Positions 55,501 to 64,000 of a stretch of DNA of 64,000 nt are shown here, piece after piece. Source of the DNA: Ophiura sarsii (lineage: Eukaryota; Echinodermata; Ophiuroidea; Amphilepidida; Ophiuridae); the NCBI GenBank assembly GCA_035610835.1, contig CM069458.1, positions 36,884,718 to 36,948,717 of the forward strand, in the 5' to 3' direction. Position numbers and translations under genes: made by a program. How positions within the stretch are numbered: the first letter of the stretch is position 1; each line of letters opens with the position of its first letter. A model generated the notes under the pieces. It worked only from the letters and a program-made list of their open reading frames with translations, searched no databases and was not told the DNA's origin.

Positions 55501-58113
55501 TCTGGTGTTTCTAGTGTTGACTCTCGCGAGAATGTTTGTGTCGTCCCATTTTATTAGTTACGGCAAGGAAAGACTCACAAAATACGGAGATGAAGTCTTC
55601 GCACGCTGCTACGGAAAACCATCTAATAAAATGGGACGACACAAACATTCTCGCGAGAGACAATACTAGAAACACCAGATGGATTAGAGAATCCATTTGG
55701 ATCCGTCGCAAATCCCATCTAGACATGAAACAGCACCTCATGAACAGCGACGAAGGGGCCTACCAACTTAGTCACCTGTATGATCAATTGATCCAGAAAA
55801 CGTCATCTAACACATCTCGTGACGTCATCAGAAAAACTACCTCTGGTAACACTGGATCAACGGTCGTCATACACCATTGAGAAAGACATCCGATCAGACG
55901 TCGAAACTGTCTGGAACAGTAAGTTCAATTTTGGAATTATTTATTTTGATGAATCTTCTAATTATGTTTCCTTGGATTCCTGATGAACCTATTCTCTGAA
56001 ATACCAGTAAATATTCCTAAAAGGAACTCGCGTCTGTTTCCATGAAAGTATTCATGATCAATGGGAGTCGAACTCGAGGTGGCAACTCCATTTAATAGCA
56101 GCACAAAGACACACATTAGTGAGTGAGTAGTGTTGCTAAAATAGTTTATACTGCATTAAGTTTAGGTATTGGTGCTTTATTTTGCTTAATTAAAGCTAAT
56201 TAGCAAACGACTTTAATTCACCAACAGCGATATTCGTATCGAGAAAACAATACCCCACATGTCTATACCAATCGCGGTCTAATTAATAAGTAAGGAAATC
56301 CCTGGAATAACAAGTACTACTTTAAAGCAACTAACAGGTCCAACCCCGGGGTTCAACCTACATGACATCAGAGAGATAGAGTGATATGATATAGAATTAG
56401 CGTCACAACAGTATTATACCTACACTAGTGACTTTAATTTACACACAGGAGCCGCTGCAGCTTTGCTGAGTGTTGATGGAACTCTCACTCCGGCACAGAT
56501 CACCGATCAACTATTTAGAGCTTCGACTGTGAACCAAGTAATAGATCCAAAGTTATCTCCTAATCGACTTCTTTACATCGGAAGTAAGTCGATTATGATA
56601 TATAATTTGACGTTTGACATTGTCATCAAAAAAAAAGAAGATACAATCCACCTACAACGGTAACCAGGTACTATAATACCATTTGTTCCAAAATCTCTTG
56701 GATTTAACAGGGCAGAGAAAAAATATTTTCTTTCTGGGAACTTTTTGTGATAAGGGACGGCATCCAGATTCATACGGATTGAAAAACGTTCGACGCATTG
56801 ACAAAACGCACTGGCTGTCAGTACTAGGGAGTTGTTCATTGCGTTCGATGACGATCGCTAAACACATACCCCCGAAACACCGAATTGACACACGGGGAAG
56901 TAAGCAAACAAACGGTGAGAAGTGGCCTATTGCTATCCGATAATGGTTTTACTTTACTATTGACCAATTGCACGCGGACAATATACTATATCGATCGATC
57001 AATACCTATAAGTGGGCAATTACGACGGAGCAAACATTATTTGTCGTATTGGCGGGTCATTATTTGATTGCATTCCGTTCATCTGCACAAAACTGTCCGT
57101 TTATCCCATTGCGTTTACCCTATACGTTCAACGGTTTTCAATCCATACCAAATCTGGATGCCATCCCTAAAGCGATGCCTTTTCTGTGAGATTATCATTC
57201 CTTTAGCAACTTGCCATACGTGCCTTTTTCTAATTTACCCCAAGTAAAATGTGCACGTGTCCATGGTTGGTCCATAGGCGATTTTTTTTCCAAGGGGTAA
57301 TTGTGTATCCCTCGTTGTAATTTTTTTGTGAGGAGGGTGAATTGTGGACGTGTTATTCCAGAGAAACATTTGCGGAAAGACGTGGGAAGATGCGCACGAA
57401 CATTTGGCCTTTTAATGTCCAAATTGGGTGAAATTTATTTTATTTTAGTATGTATAACTAGACAATTTTATAGACTCAGGTAAATAAAGTAAATATGACA
57501 CTGAACCGTCACAGTTTCGATTGTGTTGGGGACACTGAATGGTGGGGCTCGAGCCGATTTTGGGCAAAAGTGAGAGTGGACATAACAAGTCAGGGTCTTC
57601 TTGACTTGTGTCCCCCACGCGTCAAGACTTTCTGATCACAATTATCAGTCACTCGGGCACTATTATGTTACGTGTTAACATTTTGCTCAAGCTTCTGGCA
57701 TTCTTAACACAAAATGAGGGGCCCCAAGTAAATTGCGGGAAGATCTGAATGCATTCAGGAACATTCCTCCAGTTGATCTATTTTTATCTTTTATTTTATT
57801 TCTTTTTTCATTCAATTATTTTCATAAAACATTTAGTCATGGGATCTTTTTTCTGCGACCCATGATTTCTTTCTGGGAACGCCATACCCGCGTCATCAGT
57901 CAGTGTGCCAAAACAAAATATCAACTTGAATAACGCTTAAAAGTCATTTGGAATGTTTTTACTTTTTAATATCATGTGATAGAGAATACCTGCATGCTGC
58001 AATGTAACACCGCACAGGACAGAAGCCGCTATTGTCAATGTGACTGTGGTTGCGTCAGCCGTGATGACTGCTGCGACGACTTCCAGTTCGTTTGCGGGGT
58101 CAACGGTAAGTAA
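39267..58113 (+). CDS. Secreted S8 protease with somatomedin B domain, 434 aa
   Basis: Nine exons with GT-AG sites: 39267-39392, 41700-41840, 43382-43514, 45877-46013, 46920-47055, 48339-48523, 51872-52052, 56449-56583, 57983-58113. Residues 1-20 form a signal peptide. Residues about 36-100 (GQYIVVLK ... EEDGIV) are an I9 inhibitor propeptide. The subtilisin domain has Asp145 (IIDTG), His184 (GHGTHC), the oxyanion Asn271 (AAGNED) and Ser339 (GTSMA), so the triad is complete and of proteinase K type. Residues 393-431 form a somatomedin B domain ([18 protein letters not shown]). Secreted endopeptidase; the SMB domain may tether it to matrix or partner proteins (inference). An acceptor AG one base upstream of the ATG suggests a 5' UTR intron. 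The frame ends at TAA 58111-58113, but a GTAAGT at 58106 could instead splice onward. Exon 7 has a truncated tandem duplicate. Confidence 0.85.
39393..41699. other. Protease intron 1
   Basis: Contains a dispersed repeat at about 40195-40390 and the retroelement fragment at 40630-40930. The remainder is AT-rich and non-coding. Confidence 0.6.
40630..40930 (-). mobile_element. Non-LTR retrotransposon 3' fragment
   Basis: The minus strand encodes [42 protein letters not shown] and [12 protein letters not shown], the block typical of the C-terminus of jockey/RTE-like reverse-transcriptase proteins. Only the last 100 or so codons remain. Confidence 0.75.
42000..42394. mobile_element. Probable MITE, degenerate TIRs
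   Basis: The left end CAGGATGAGTCAAAATATTC and the inverse of the right end CAGAGTGGGTCAAAATACAG match at most positions. TA precedes the left end; the right TA is not intact. Lies in protease intron 2. Confidence 0.5.
42526..43134. mobile_element. Fold-back element, about 190-bp TIRs, TA target
   Basis: The element starts CAGGGTGTCTCAAAAAAAAT and ends with its near inverse (ATTTCTTTAAGACACCCTG), with TA on both sides. Arms of about 190 bp run through 'atgacgctgtaaaacttgtt', 'gtatgagatcaatccgatg' and 'gtaaaccatgtcatttact'. Near the centre a second small hairpin (about 42756-42832) and a (TGTACA)n run (about 42900-42928) occur. Lies in protease intron 2. Confidence 0.85.
43515..45876. other. 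Protease intron 3
   Basis: Most of the intron is occupied by the TIR element at 44286-45773. 43515-44285 is AT-rich without recognisable features. Confidence 0.6.
44286..45773. mobile_element. TIR element, about 60-bp ends, 1.5 kb
   Basis: The left end CTGTCACACATACGGCGATC and the inverse of the right end CTGTCACACATACGGCGATC are identical over 20 bases, and the match continues inward to 'aaaaaagtatcaaaa'. A related 'gcgccggcctgatcgcagc' block at about 45606 suggests internal rearrangement. No transposase frame; the target duplication is unclear. Confidence 0.7.
46062..46311. mobile_element. Possible AACGTT-rich MITE
   Basis: The segment begins CCCTGCTAACATC and ends with the inverse of CCCAGTAAAACAC. 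Inside are many AACGTT palindromes and 'aacgttatga', 'gaacgtt' words in both orientations. Boundaries are tentative. Confidence 0.45.
46322..46725. mobile_element. hAT-type MITE with exact 8-bp TSD
   Basis: The left end CAGTGGCGGCAC and the inverse of the right end CAGAGGCGACAC match at 10 of 12, a typical hAT terminus. The exact 8-bp duplication AGTACTAT flanks it (46314-46321, 46726-46733). The interior has a poly-G run, poly-C runs and the 'cgcgctgtgcgcacattttc' / 'cgcgcaagcgcgcattttc' repeats. Sits in protease intron 4. Confidence 0.9.
47056..48338. other. Protease intron 5
   Basis: Non-coding. Holds diverged duplicates ('atttgaaaagt.gaa.tc.gaaccaaact.tggtt.taggtgtaa' at about 47428 and 47907) and 'gcacccaattt.tgc...attgggtgc' palindromic words at about 48085-48157. 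A run of 25 or so Gs occurs at 48182-48207. Confidence 0.6.
49469..49566. repeat. GATT/TTAA microsatellite
   Basis: About 24 tetramers of TGAT with regular TTAA-producing variants every five or so units. Confidence 0.95.
50211..50507 (+). mobile_element. CR1/L2-like reverse transcriptase fragment
   Basis: The frame encodes [20 protein letters not shown], then, after an internal deletion, [42 protein letters not shown]. These blocks match the thumb region of CR1/L2-type reverse transcriptases. Both ends are truncated. Confidence 0.75.
50564..51380. repeat. ACGGT-rich minisatellite, about 90-bp units
   Basis: About six diverged units of the pattern 'ttaacggt.cctgtgattt.acat.acggt.acaactggcattcagattgccagtattttaccgttttttactgaaa', from 50564 to about 51030. 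Two about 200-bp units follow, each containing 'ataccgtt...gaaaccacggtagt.accg' and ending in 'acag' (51067-51155, 51286-51375). ACGGT and its inverse ACCGT recur throughout. Confidence 0.7.
51435..52010 (+). repeat. 288-bp tandem duplication including part of exon 7
   Basis: 51435-51722 and 51723-52010 are almost identical (one visible difference, AAT against ATT in the GVD-N/I-TSS codon). Each has the acceptor and the first about 46 codons of exon 7. Only the second copy continues into the [13 protein letters not shown] part with the catalytic Ser and the donor. If the first acceptor were used, the frame would run to a stop at 51785-51787. Confidence 0.92.
54377..54470 (-). mobile_element. 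SINE 3' end with ATT tail
   Basis: (AAT)n followed by 'atttcttatatagcgcaattacacc' and 'aaggcgctttatc' is the inverse of the 3' end of the SINE at 13084. The tRNA-like head was not found. Confidence 0.55.
54630..54785. repeat. Inverted repeat, about 52-bp arms
   Basis: 'attgtcattttaatggtcat' and following bases to 'caatcatcctat' (left) are the near-inverse of the right arm 'atagggatgagtg ... gatcattgaaatgacaat'. The enclosed stretch is about 50 bp. Probably a small fold-back element. Confidence 0.75.
55219..55965. mobile_element. Palindromic Penelope-like (GIY-YIG) fragment
   Basis: Two arms of about 340 bp (55219-55556 and 55622-55965) are inverse copies around a 65-bp centre. The plus-strand right arm encodes [29 protein letters not shown] and [16 protein letters not shown], a pattern typical of the C-terminal endonuclease region of Penelope-like retroelements. 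The left arm encodes the same on the minus strand. The arms differ by scattered substitutions and indels. Not active. Confidence 0.7.
56584..57982. other. Protease intron 8
   Basis: No exon or clear repeat. Several short frames on both strands overlap one another and match nothing known. Confidence 0.55.
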
Positions 58114-60972
58114 TGGAAATGTTTGAGCCTCAGACATATTTTTTTTCTTGATTCCCCCAAACAGCGTTAATTTTTTTATTGATCCCTCCTTTTACGTTGA
58201 ATTTTTTTCTTGATCCCCCTGTATGTCCAAGTAATCGAGCAATAGTATATTTGACTCGTGCGAAGCGTGAAAATGTTAATCTTTTTTGTGCGCGAGGCGC
58301 AGAAAAAACCACACCTTATTTTGGAGTGCGCGAAGTGGCCAAAATATGTCTGATTTTTTGTATCCCCCCTATTAAGTACTATTTTTTTGTGATCCCCTTT
58401 TGCGGGACATTTTTTCCAACCCCACCCCACCAAAGTATTTATGAACACTCCCTTAGTTTGTTTAAAGGAACGCACCATTAATTAGATATCGTGAAGGACA
58501 TGGATTTTTAGGTCTACAAAAGAGGTGGCAAAGGTTAAGTTTTATTCCCCATGAGGATGCTACCCTCCGGGCATCTAACGGTGCAGAATAAAAAGATAAT
58601 ATATACTTATGCTCAAACCAGAACTAGAATTAAGCTTATAAGCTATCAATGATCTCAACAAGAAGATATGAATGGAGATTTCATCGGATCCTTACTGTCC
58701 TCAATCTAGGCTTAGGTATCGACATGCCTAGAATACTCCCTCACATCCACCTGAGGTATCCAGATGATAAGCGCTCCTGTATTTGAGAAAATATTGGCCA
58801 CAAATATAGTTTCACCAAAAGATAATGGGGATGGGCAAAAATAGCCTAAATTACCAACGCCCTCTATCGCTTCGTGGTTTTGAGTTTGGCATTACTATTG
58901 GGCAACTAAAGTACAATTATGCATAGTTGATACATGAAGCATGGTGGATACAGTCAGTATGCAGCCGCCCAAAAAGCCGTTGCTTTTCTAACCCACACAC
59001 AGCGACCGGAAGTACTCAACCGTAGCGATACGGCTAGGTAGACATAGTTGACCTCGTGATAGCACGATGTAAATGAGCTCTTTTCATGATTATAATTACA
59101 CATTTCAAACACATTTGCCATGAAATTGTAAAATAAAAAGACATATTATGCAAATAATATATCTAATATTATCTGTGAACTTCATGACATGTTGTATTTT
59201 CGGGCGCAAATTATTGCCTTCACACAGACCTAAATTCATGAAAAACTAGACGAAACTAAAGCCAAATCCACGGTAAATTATCCACTTTTGAAGAATCAGG
59301 CAGCAATTTTATCCATGGTATCAAAATATTTATAGTCTTTTGAAACTAGAAACATGCTTAAAATATTATAAAATTATTTAGTCCGGTCAAGTGAATGGTT
59401 ATAATATAGCTGCATGAATCTGGTCTCGAGTTAAATTCATTTCGTAGCGTCGATGGGTTGTTAATTGATCACATGGTGCGCGTTCAGATAGGGTCGTACG
59501 TGATTGCTTCAAATTAAATTTTAGATTCGGTATTGTGGTTTAGGCCTATTTCTTTTTTTACTAAAACACTCATTGTTGTTCCAAAATAATTAAATAACTT
59601 TCTACAGTATTAAATTCATATTTTAATAATAATATCAATTAAAAAAACCTGAACGTACGAAATTTCAACAGATTATGTTTCTGAATAATCATAACTAAAG
59701 CCCAACTAAACTTCGGCCCTTGCATGAAATTGATGAAAAATGTCATGATCAAAAAGAAAATGTATTATTTAGTTGTGGGCAAGAAAACAAATCGGGGGGG
59801 GGGGGGGGGGGGGTAAAATGCGCAGAAATATTTTAAATGTGTGTAAAACTTACCTGAATTTGCTCTGATTTAGTCATTTCCGACCAATTAAGCTAGTTTT
59901 AAACCCCCAAAATGTTCAAGAGTGTTTGGGACAAAATAGAGTGGGGGTTGTGCTGACTTGGGGCGGGAGACCAAATGTCATGACTTGGAGCTTGGAGCCC
60001 CTCCCCTCGTAGTGGCGTTACTTTACAAAAGGGCAAGGGGGGGGGGGGGGGGGGGGCATGAGGTGGGAGAAAGGTTGTGAGCAAAGGAGCTCATTAAAAA
60101 TATAATAAACAATAAATACTACCAGGATTGATTTCAGTGGTGTGCGCATTATTTTGAAGTGGGAGTGGGGGCACCTTTTTAAAAAAAATTCCCAAACAGT
60201 TCAAACCAAATCCTTACAGTGATTGTGTGAACACAGTATCAACTGCACTGTTTCCATGGCGTTCAAAAGTGTTGTTTTTCCCTGAAATTTAGCATGTGTT
60301 GAAATATTACTACTCAGTCGCATATGGGCTTGAATTGCATGAGTTAATCAATGAAATTAAACCCAAGTAACGAAATTAACAAACTGGGTGGTATTATTTG
60401 AATAATGCAAACATACTAATATTTCCTGATGATCGACAATTATTTGTTTTGAAATTCGAATTATATAGTAATGACTATAGAAATTAAGTTTTATTATTAT
60501 TAAGTTTTTATCATAAACATTTTCTTGTAAGCCTACAGCAAGTCAAGTCAGGGCAAAAATTCAAATTAAAACTATCATGACTTCTTGTTTATTTTCATTA
60601 TTAAAATAAATTTAATCATCCATCAGTCACAAATTAACGTATAATATACTATATTTTGAGAAATTGAATTTTTCTAAAAATCATTGCACTAGCAGTGACT
60701 GGCTGCAACTGGCTGCAACTGTCAACAGACAATGTCATAGCCTAGATGGATGGTTTTGATAAGAAGCAGGCATGTCACATCATCATGATAATGAACAGAA
60801 TTTTTAAGAAAAAAGTTAAAAGGAAAAAAGGCGTACATTTTGCACAAAAAAAAGACTCTCTACCTATGTTAAAACCATCATGTAAAGATTAAAGTCTTAC
60901 TCTTTCTAGTAGTAGATAATACTTTTAAGTTAAATTTTATATATGTACTAGCCTACTAGGGCTTTATAGGCT
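58114..60972. other. Downstream region, MITE remnant and poly-G tracts
   Basis: About 58139-58455 has 'ttgatccccc' repeats and ends 'tatttatgaacactccctta', matching the inverse terminus of the GGGAGC MITE family (2955), so it is probably a decayed member. G-runs occur at 59795-59812 and 60037-60056, the latter preceded by 'agtggcgttactttac', which resembles a hAT end. No gene is supported. Confidence 0.45.
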
Positions 60973-61340
60973 CAGGCCCGTAAGCAGGATTATTTTTAGG
61001 GGGGGCGTATTTTTTCTGGAAAAGGTACATTGGTACCCCAAGATTCGTAAAAGGTTTGCCCCAAAAACAATTTAGTCATCTCAGAAAATTTTGAGAGCGG
61101 GGAGGGGGGGGGGGGGGGGGGGGGGGGTATAGGACATATCTTAGTCCAAAACGGCCCGAAAATGCGTTACACAATGGAAAAGAGGGGCCTTTTTGAAAAA
61201 GAAGGGGGGGGGGCGTTTTCACACAAAAAAAGTACATTAGTAAAAGAAAAAGGTACATTTGTACACAAAAAGGTACATTGCTACAAAATAAGGACTTTTC
61301 AAATCCCCCCCCCCCCGGACGCCCCCTAGTTACGGGCCTG
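60973..61340. mobile_element. hAT-type MITE with imperfect 8-bp TSD
   Basis: The left end CAGGCCCGTAAGCAGG and the inverse of the right end CAGGCCCGTAACTAGG match at 14 of 16. The flanks TATAGGCT (60965-60972) and CTTAGGCT (61341-61348) match at 6 of 8. The interior has several G- and C-runs and 'aaaggtacatt' repeats. Confidence 0.75.
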
Positions 61341-62483
61341 CTTAGGCTATACGAAGAGTAAGAATAAGCTATTATAAAGTCATGAATGAATCCATTGCAT
61401 TATTTAATTTGGTAAGCTATAGGCCTACATATCACGGTAACGGGGGAGGATCGTAAGGTTTTTTTTCTGACCGAAAATCGGTGAAAAAGTCGGGCATCAA
61501 TGTTTTTGACATGAAATTAAAGCTTAAAATTCATAAAATATCGTACGAATTTTAGTCCGGTCAAGTGAATGGTTACAAGAAGCAAAGTCACGAAAGTTGT
61601 TAAATTCTTGTTAAATCGATCTTTGAGTGGGTTAGAAATCGGCAAGGTCACTCATTGAATGCGATACCTGCGTACTGACTGGATATAGGAGGGTAGTATT
61701 TGCAATGGGTATACTCAATAGGAGAGGGCGTACTTCCGTAGGTGTAAAACCAGGGAGATACAAAGAATAGTGCAGTCTGGTGTGCAATGCAGATAAATCA
61801 ACAAGGTCGAGAGCAGCGGTCGACACGTCCGTCGCCACTGCTGTTATTTTGATTATGACGAGTCACGTGATCATCCCATTTCGATATTATGCTTGAAATC
61901 GCTTCTTCACAGCGGGATGCGATTTTTTTTCTTCGTACATGATCCTAGTGAAATCAGTCGATTTGTTCAAAAAAATCATTTTATTCAGTGCATTTTGCAT
62001 TATTCCGTATTAAGGGGGCTGTCAAGTGTCGTTGTATGAATTTGTCAAGCACTGTAACTTTCAAACTATTTATGTGTTGTACATAAAAGTATACACTTTT
62101 TTGAATGAAATGAGTCGGGAAATCCATTTTTCGTATCAAAAATCGTAATTTTTATATTTTTGCCCAAAAATGCCTCTTTTTTGCCTAAATTTTATTAACA
62201 ACCTAACAAAATAATTTGTAGGTAAAAAATTCTAAAATTTTACAGAAAGCATCTTAATTCAATTATCTAGGAACCGTGGTTTTTTTTGCCTTTAAAATTT
62301 TTAGTTTTGAAATTATTGACCAAAAAGTGCTAAAAATGTGAATTTTGAGGTGCTGTGATGTAAACTGTCAGGACCTGATGCATTATTCATTATACTTGAA
62401 TAGCCCATATAAATAGGGGTGTTTACCATAAGTATTACAGTCATGTTTTGACCTTTTACGGTTCATGCCACACTTACAAAGAA
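61341..62483. other. Intergenic, no gene seen
   Basis: AT-rich with T-runs; the 'attttagtccggtcaagtgaatggtta' phrase at about 61550 also occurs at about 59377, so a dispersed repeat is present. No exon supported. Confidence 0.4.
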
Positions 62484-62489
62484 AGAACC

Positions 62490-63900
62490 GGAAAAAGAGT
62501 ACTTTAGGTCCCAAAGATTCTGGACTGTACTACACTCCTAAAATGTTGAGCAAAATACGTTGCTTAATTGCGTTTAATCATCTGTTGGGTAAATGGTTGA
62601 TTGAATTTTATTCAACATACAGGGTGTCTAAAAAAAAACCGTGCACGTGTTTACCCAACTTATTGACCATGAACTTCTAGAATTTTGTGTAACAATTGTA
62701 TACATATTAATAGACCAAACACTTAGCTTTCATATGCCGTTTATTTCATCTAATTTGGTTTTGTCAATCCTGAGATATGATCAATTATCTAAAGCTACCT
62801 AAAATCGAATTTGTGCCACTTTTACGGAAAGAATGCTTAAGATAAGCATTAAAACCCTCGTCCTCTTAAGGGAGGGTGGTCGCCGATTGCGCTAGAACGC
62901 AAAAAACAGTGACCTAGGGCGTCTAGGTGATCGCTTTTACATTCCCTGCGCTCATTTTGACGAAAAACAAATTGAGGCTGCCACCTTACCTGGGGGTAGG
63001 GTAAGCCGTCAAAGTCCGATTGTAGGGGGGGTGGTTGCCACCTTACATTTTTTTTTAAATCGCCATTTTGAAAAAATATTTTTATTGTATGTTCCTGAAA
63101 TATTTTAGCATAGAAACACCATTTCCATCACTTATAAGCAAAAAATCGGGTGAAATTCCGATATTTAGAACTTTTTTGGCGAAGATTTCTATGATATTTC
63201 ACTGTCCAGCGAATACGGCGGGATTTTGAGGTCGGCCATGTTTGGTGACCTCATTATGACGTCATGCGTGGGATGTTTGTACTTGTACCCAAATAAGCAT
63301 ACTCTGCTTTTCGGATTGGATTTTTTTAGGGGTGGTAACCCCGGTGGTAACAACCCCTCTCTCCGGAGTAACCCTTTCTATTCATTGCAAACTGTAAAGT
63401 GGCACAATGTCGACTTTAGGTAGCTTTAGTTAATTGGTCATATCTCAAGATTGACAAATCCAAATCAGATGAAATAAACGGAATATGAAAGCTAACCGTT
63501 ATGGCTATCACTATGTATACAATTGTTACACCAAATTATATAAGTTCACGGTCAATAAGCTGGATAAACACGTGCACGGTTTTTTTTGAGACACCCTGTA
63601 TGTAGAAATCTAGGAGTTGTATAAAAGTAAATAATACCCAACTGTTGTGTAATTAAAATTGTGCAACTGTTGAGTAATAATGATTGCCCAACTGTTGATA
63701 AACCATTTTAGCCAACGGTATTGGACATTTTTTACTTAACTGTTGAACAGTTGCATAGTTACTCAACGTTGAGTAAAATGTTGAGTAAAATTTTACTCAA
63801 CATTTTTGCAGTGCAGTATCGTCCGATACCGGAACACCCAGTATCGTCCGATACTGGTACAAATTAAGTGTAGTTCCAGTATTGGCCCCCAAAGTTGGAC
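62490..63900. mobile_element. Possible third palindrome-array transposon copy
   Basis: The left end GGAAAAAGAGTACTTTAGGT followed by CCCA and 'gattctggactgtacta' matches the left terminus of the elements at 20592 and 21823. Two palindromic units (centres TC and TC) appear at 63815-63862, followed by 'ttccagtattgg' and a decayed terminus near 63880-63900. A 979-bp fold-back element has inserted near its left end. The right boundary is uncertain. Confidence 0.55.
62620..63598. mobile_element. TIR element, about 190-bp ends, TA target
   Basis: The element starts CAGGGTGTCTAAAAAAAAAC and ends with its near inverse (GTTTTTTTTGAGACACCCTG). TA lies on both sides. The inverted match runs through 'cgtgcacgtgttta', 'cttattgacc', 'aaagctaa/ttagcttt' and 'gctttagttaattggtcata' to about 62815 and 63410. 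The centre of about 590 bp is non-coding. Confidence 0.8.
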
Positions 63901-64000
63901 AATTGGTGTAGCGCCCTCATTTATCAGAAAAAGTTGAGAAATGTAACCAGAACATTTACAATCAAAATACACCCAAAAAACCTACAAAATGCATTAAAAA
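63599..64000. other. Window end, repeat-rich
   Basis: 63640-63805 repeats 'aactgttga' and 'actcaac.ttgagtaaa' words in both orientations, close to the palindromic units described above. No gene. Confidence 0.45.

Larger units (their letters stand above)
52053..56448. other. Protease intron 7
   Basis: Contains CAAAC/CCAA-rich low complexity (about 52998-53055), an ATGTGTATC microsatellite (53268-53297), an (AAT)n-led SINE 3' end (54377-54470), an inverted repeat (54630-54785) and a palindromic Penelope-like fragment (55219-55965). No exon is seen. Confidence 0.65.

Noticed and set aside
55511..55741. Head-to-head pair of small genes [13 protein letters not shown]...
   Set aside because: The two frames are the antisense of the Penelope-like fragment in a palindrome, so identical peptides on opposite strands are expected.

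Overview
The window is nuclear DNA of an animal. Coding sequence is sparse and split into short exons with GT-AG introns, and the intervening DNA is AT-rich and crowded with MITEs, SINEs and retroelement scraps. The gene content (a rhodopsin-class GPCR family in tandem, a BEN-domain protein, a proteinase K-like protease ending in a somatomedin B domain), the tRNA-derived SINE and the frequent 'aggcctat' words suggest a marine deuterostome invertebrate. An echinoderm is my best guess, but this is inference and no species can be named from sequence alone.

Region 1 (1-34500) is a GPCR cluster. There are four first exons, each encoding TM1-TM6 and ending at the same phase-0 donor, at 1399-2246 (frameshifted), 14888-15667, 16985-17755 and 29035-29808. 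Only two copies of the TM7 exon exist (18863-19073, 30801-31011), each followed by a long cytoplasmic-tail exon. The last two genes (710 and 704 codons of product) are near-identical products of a segmental duplication: 15652 to about 25255 matches 27139 to about 33970. TM7 carries an Arg nine residues before the NPxxY Asn and ECL2 carries a PGWYC motif, both reminiscent of prostanoid receptors. A BEN-domain gene lies on the minus strand at 4379-4918, with decayed tandem copies of its 3' end beside it.

The most striking structure is at 20592-24021: a DNA transposon with inverted termini, an 8-bp target duplication and large subterminal arrays of a palindrome (CCAGTATCG-NN-CGATACTGG). A second copy of the same family (21823-23556) has inserted into the first one, with its own perfect 8-bp duplication. 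The other GPCR duplicate supplies the empty site. The order of the variable central dinucleotides is conserved between the two copies, like a barcode.

Region 2 (34500-39200) is mostly repeat: perfect hairpins, a tRNA-like sequence, a broken CR1/L2-type reverse transcriptase, and a pair of about 225-bp inverted repeats.

Region 3 (39267-58113) is one nine-exon gene for a secreted subtilisin-family protease (434 aa): signal peptide, I9 propeptide, S8 domain with a complete Asp-His-Ser triad and oxyanion Asn, then a somatomedin B domain. A 288-bp tandem duplication has created an extra truncated copy of the exon that normally carries the catalytic Ser. Its introns hold a hAT MITE with an 8-bp target duplication, Tc1/mariner-type fold-back elements, a palindromic Penelope-like fragment and a minisatellite.

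Region 4 (58114-64000) shows no gene I can support. It holds MITEs, poly-G tracts and a probable third relative of the palindrome-array transposon.
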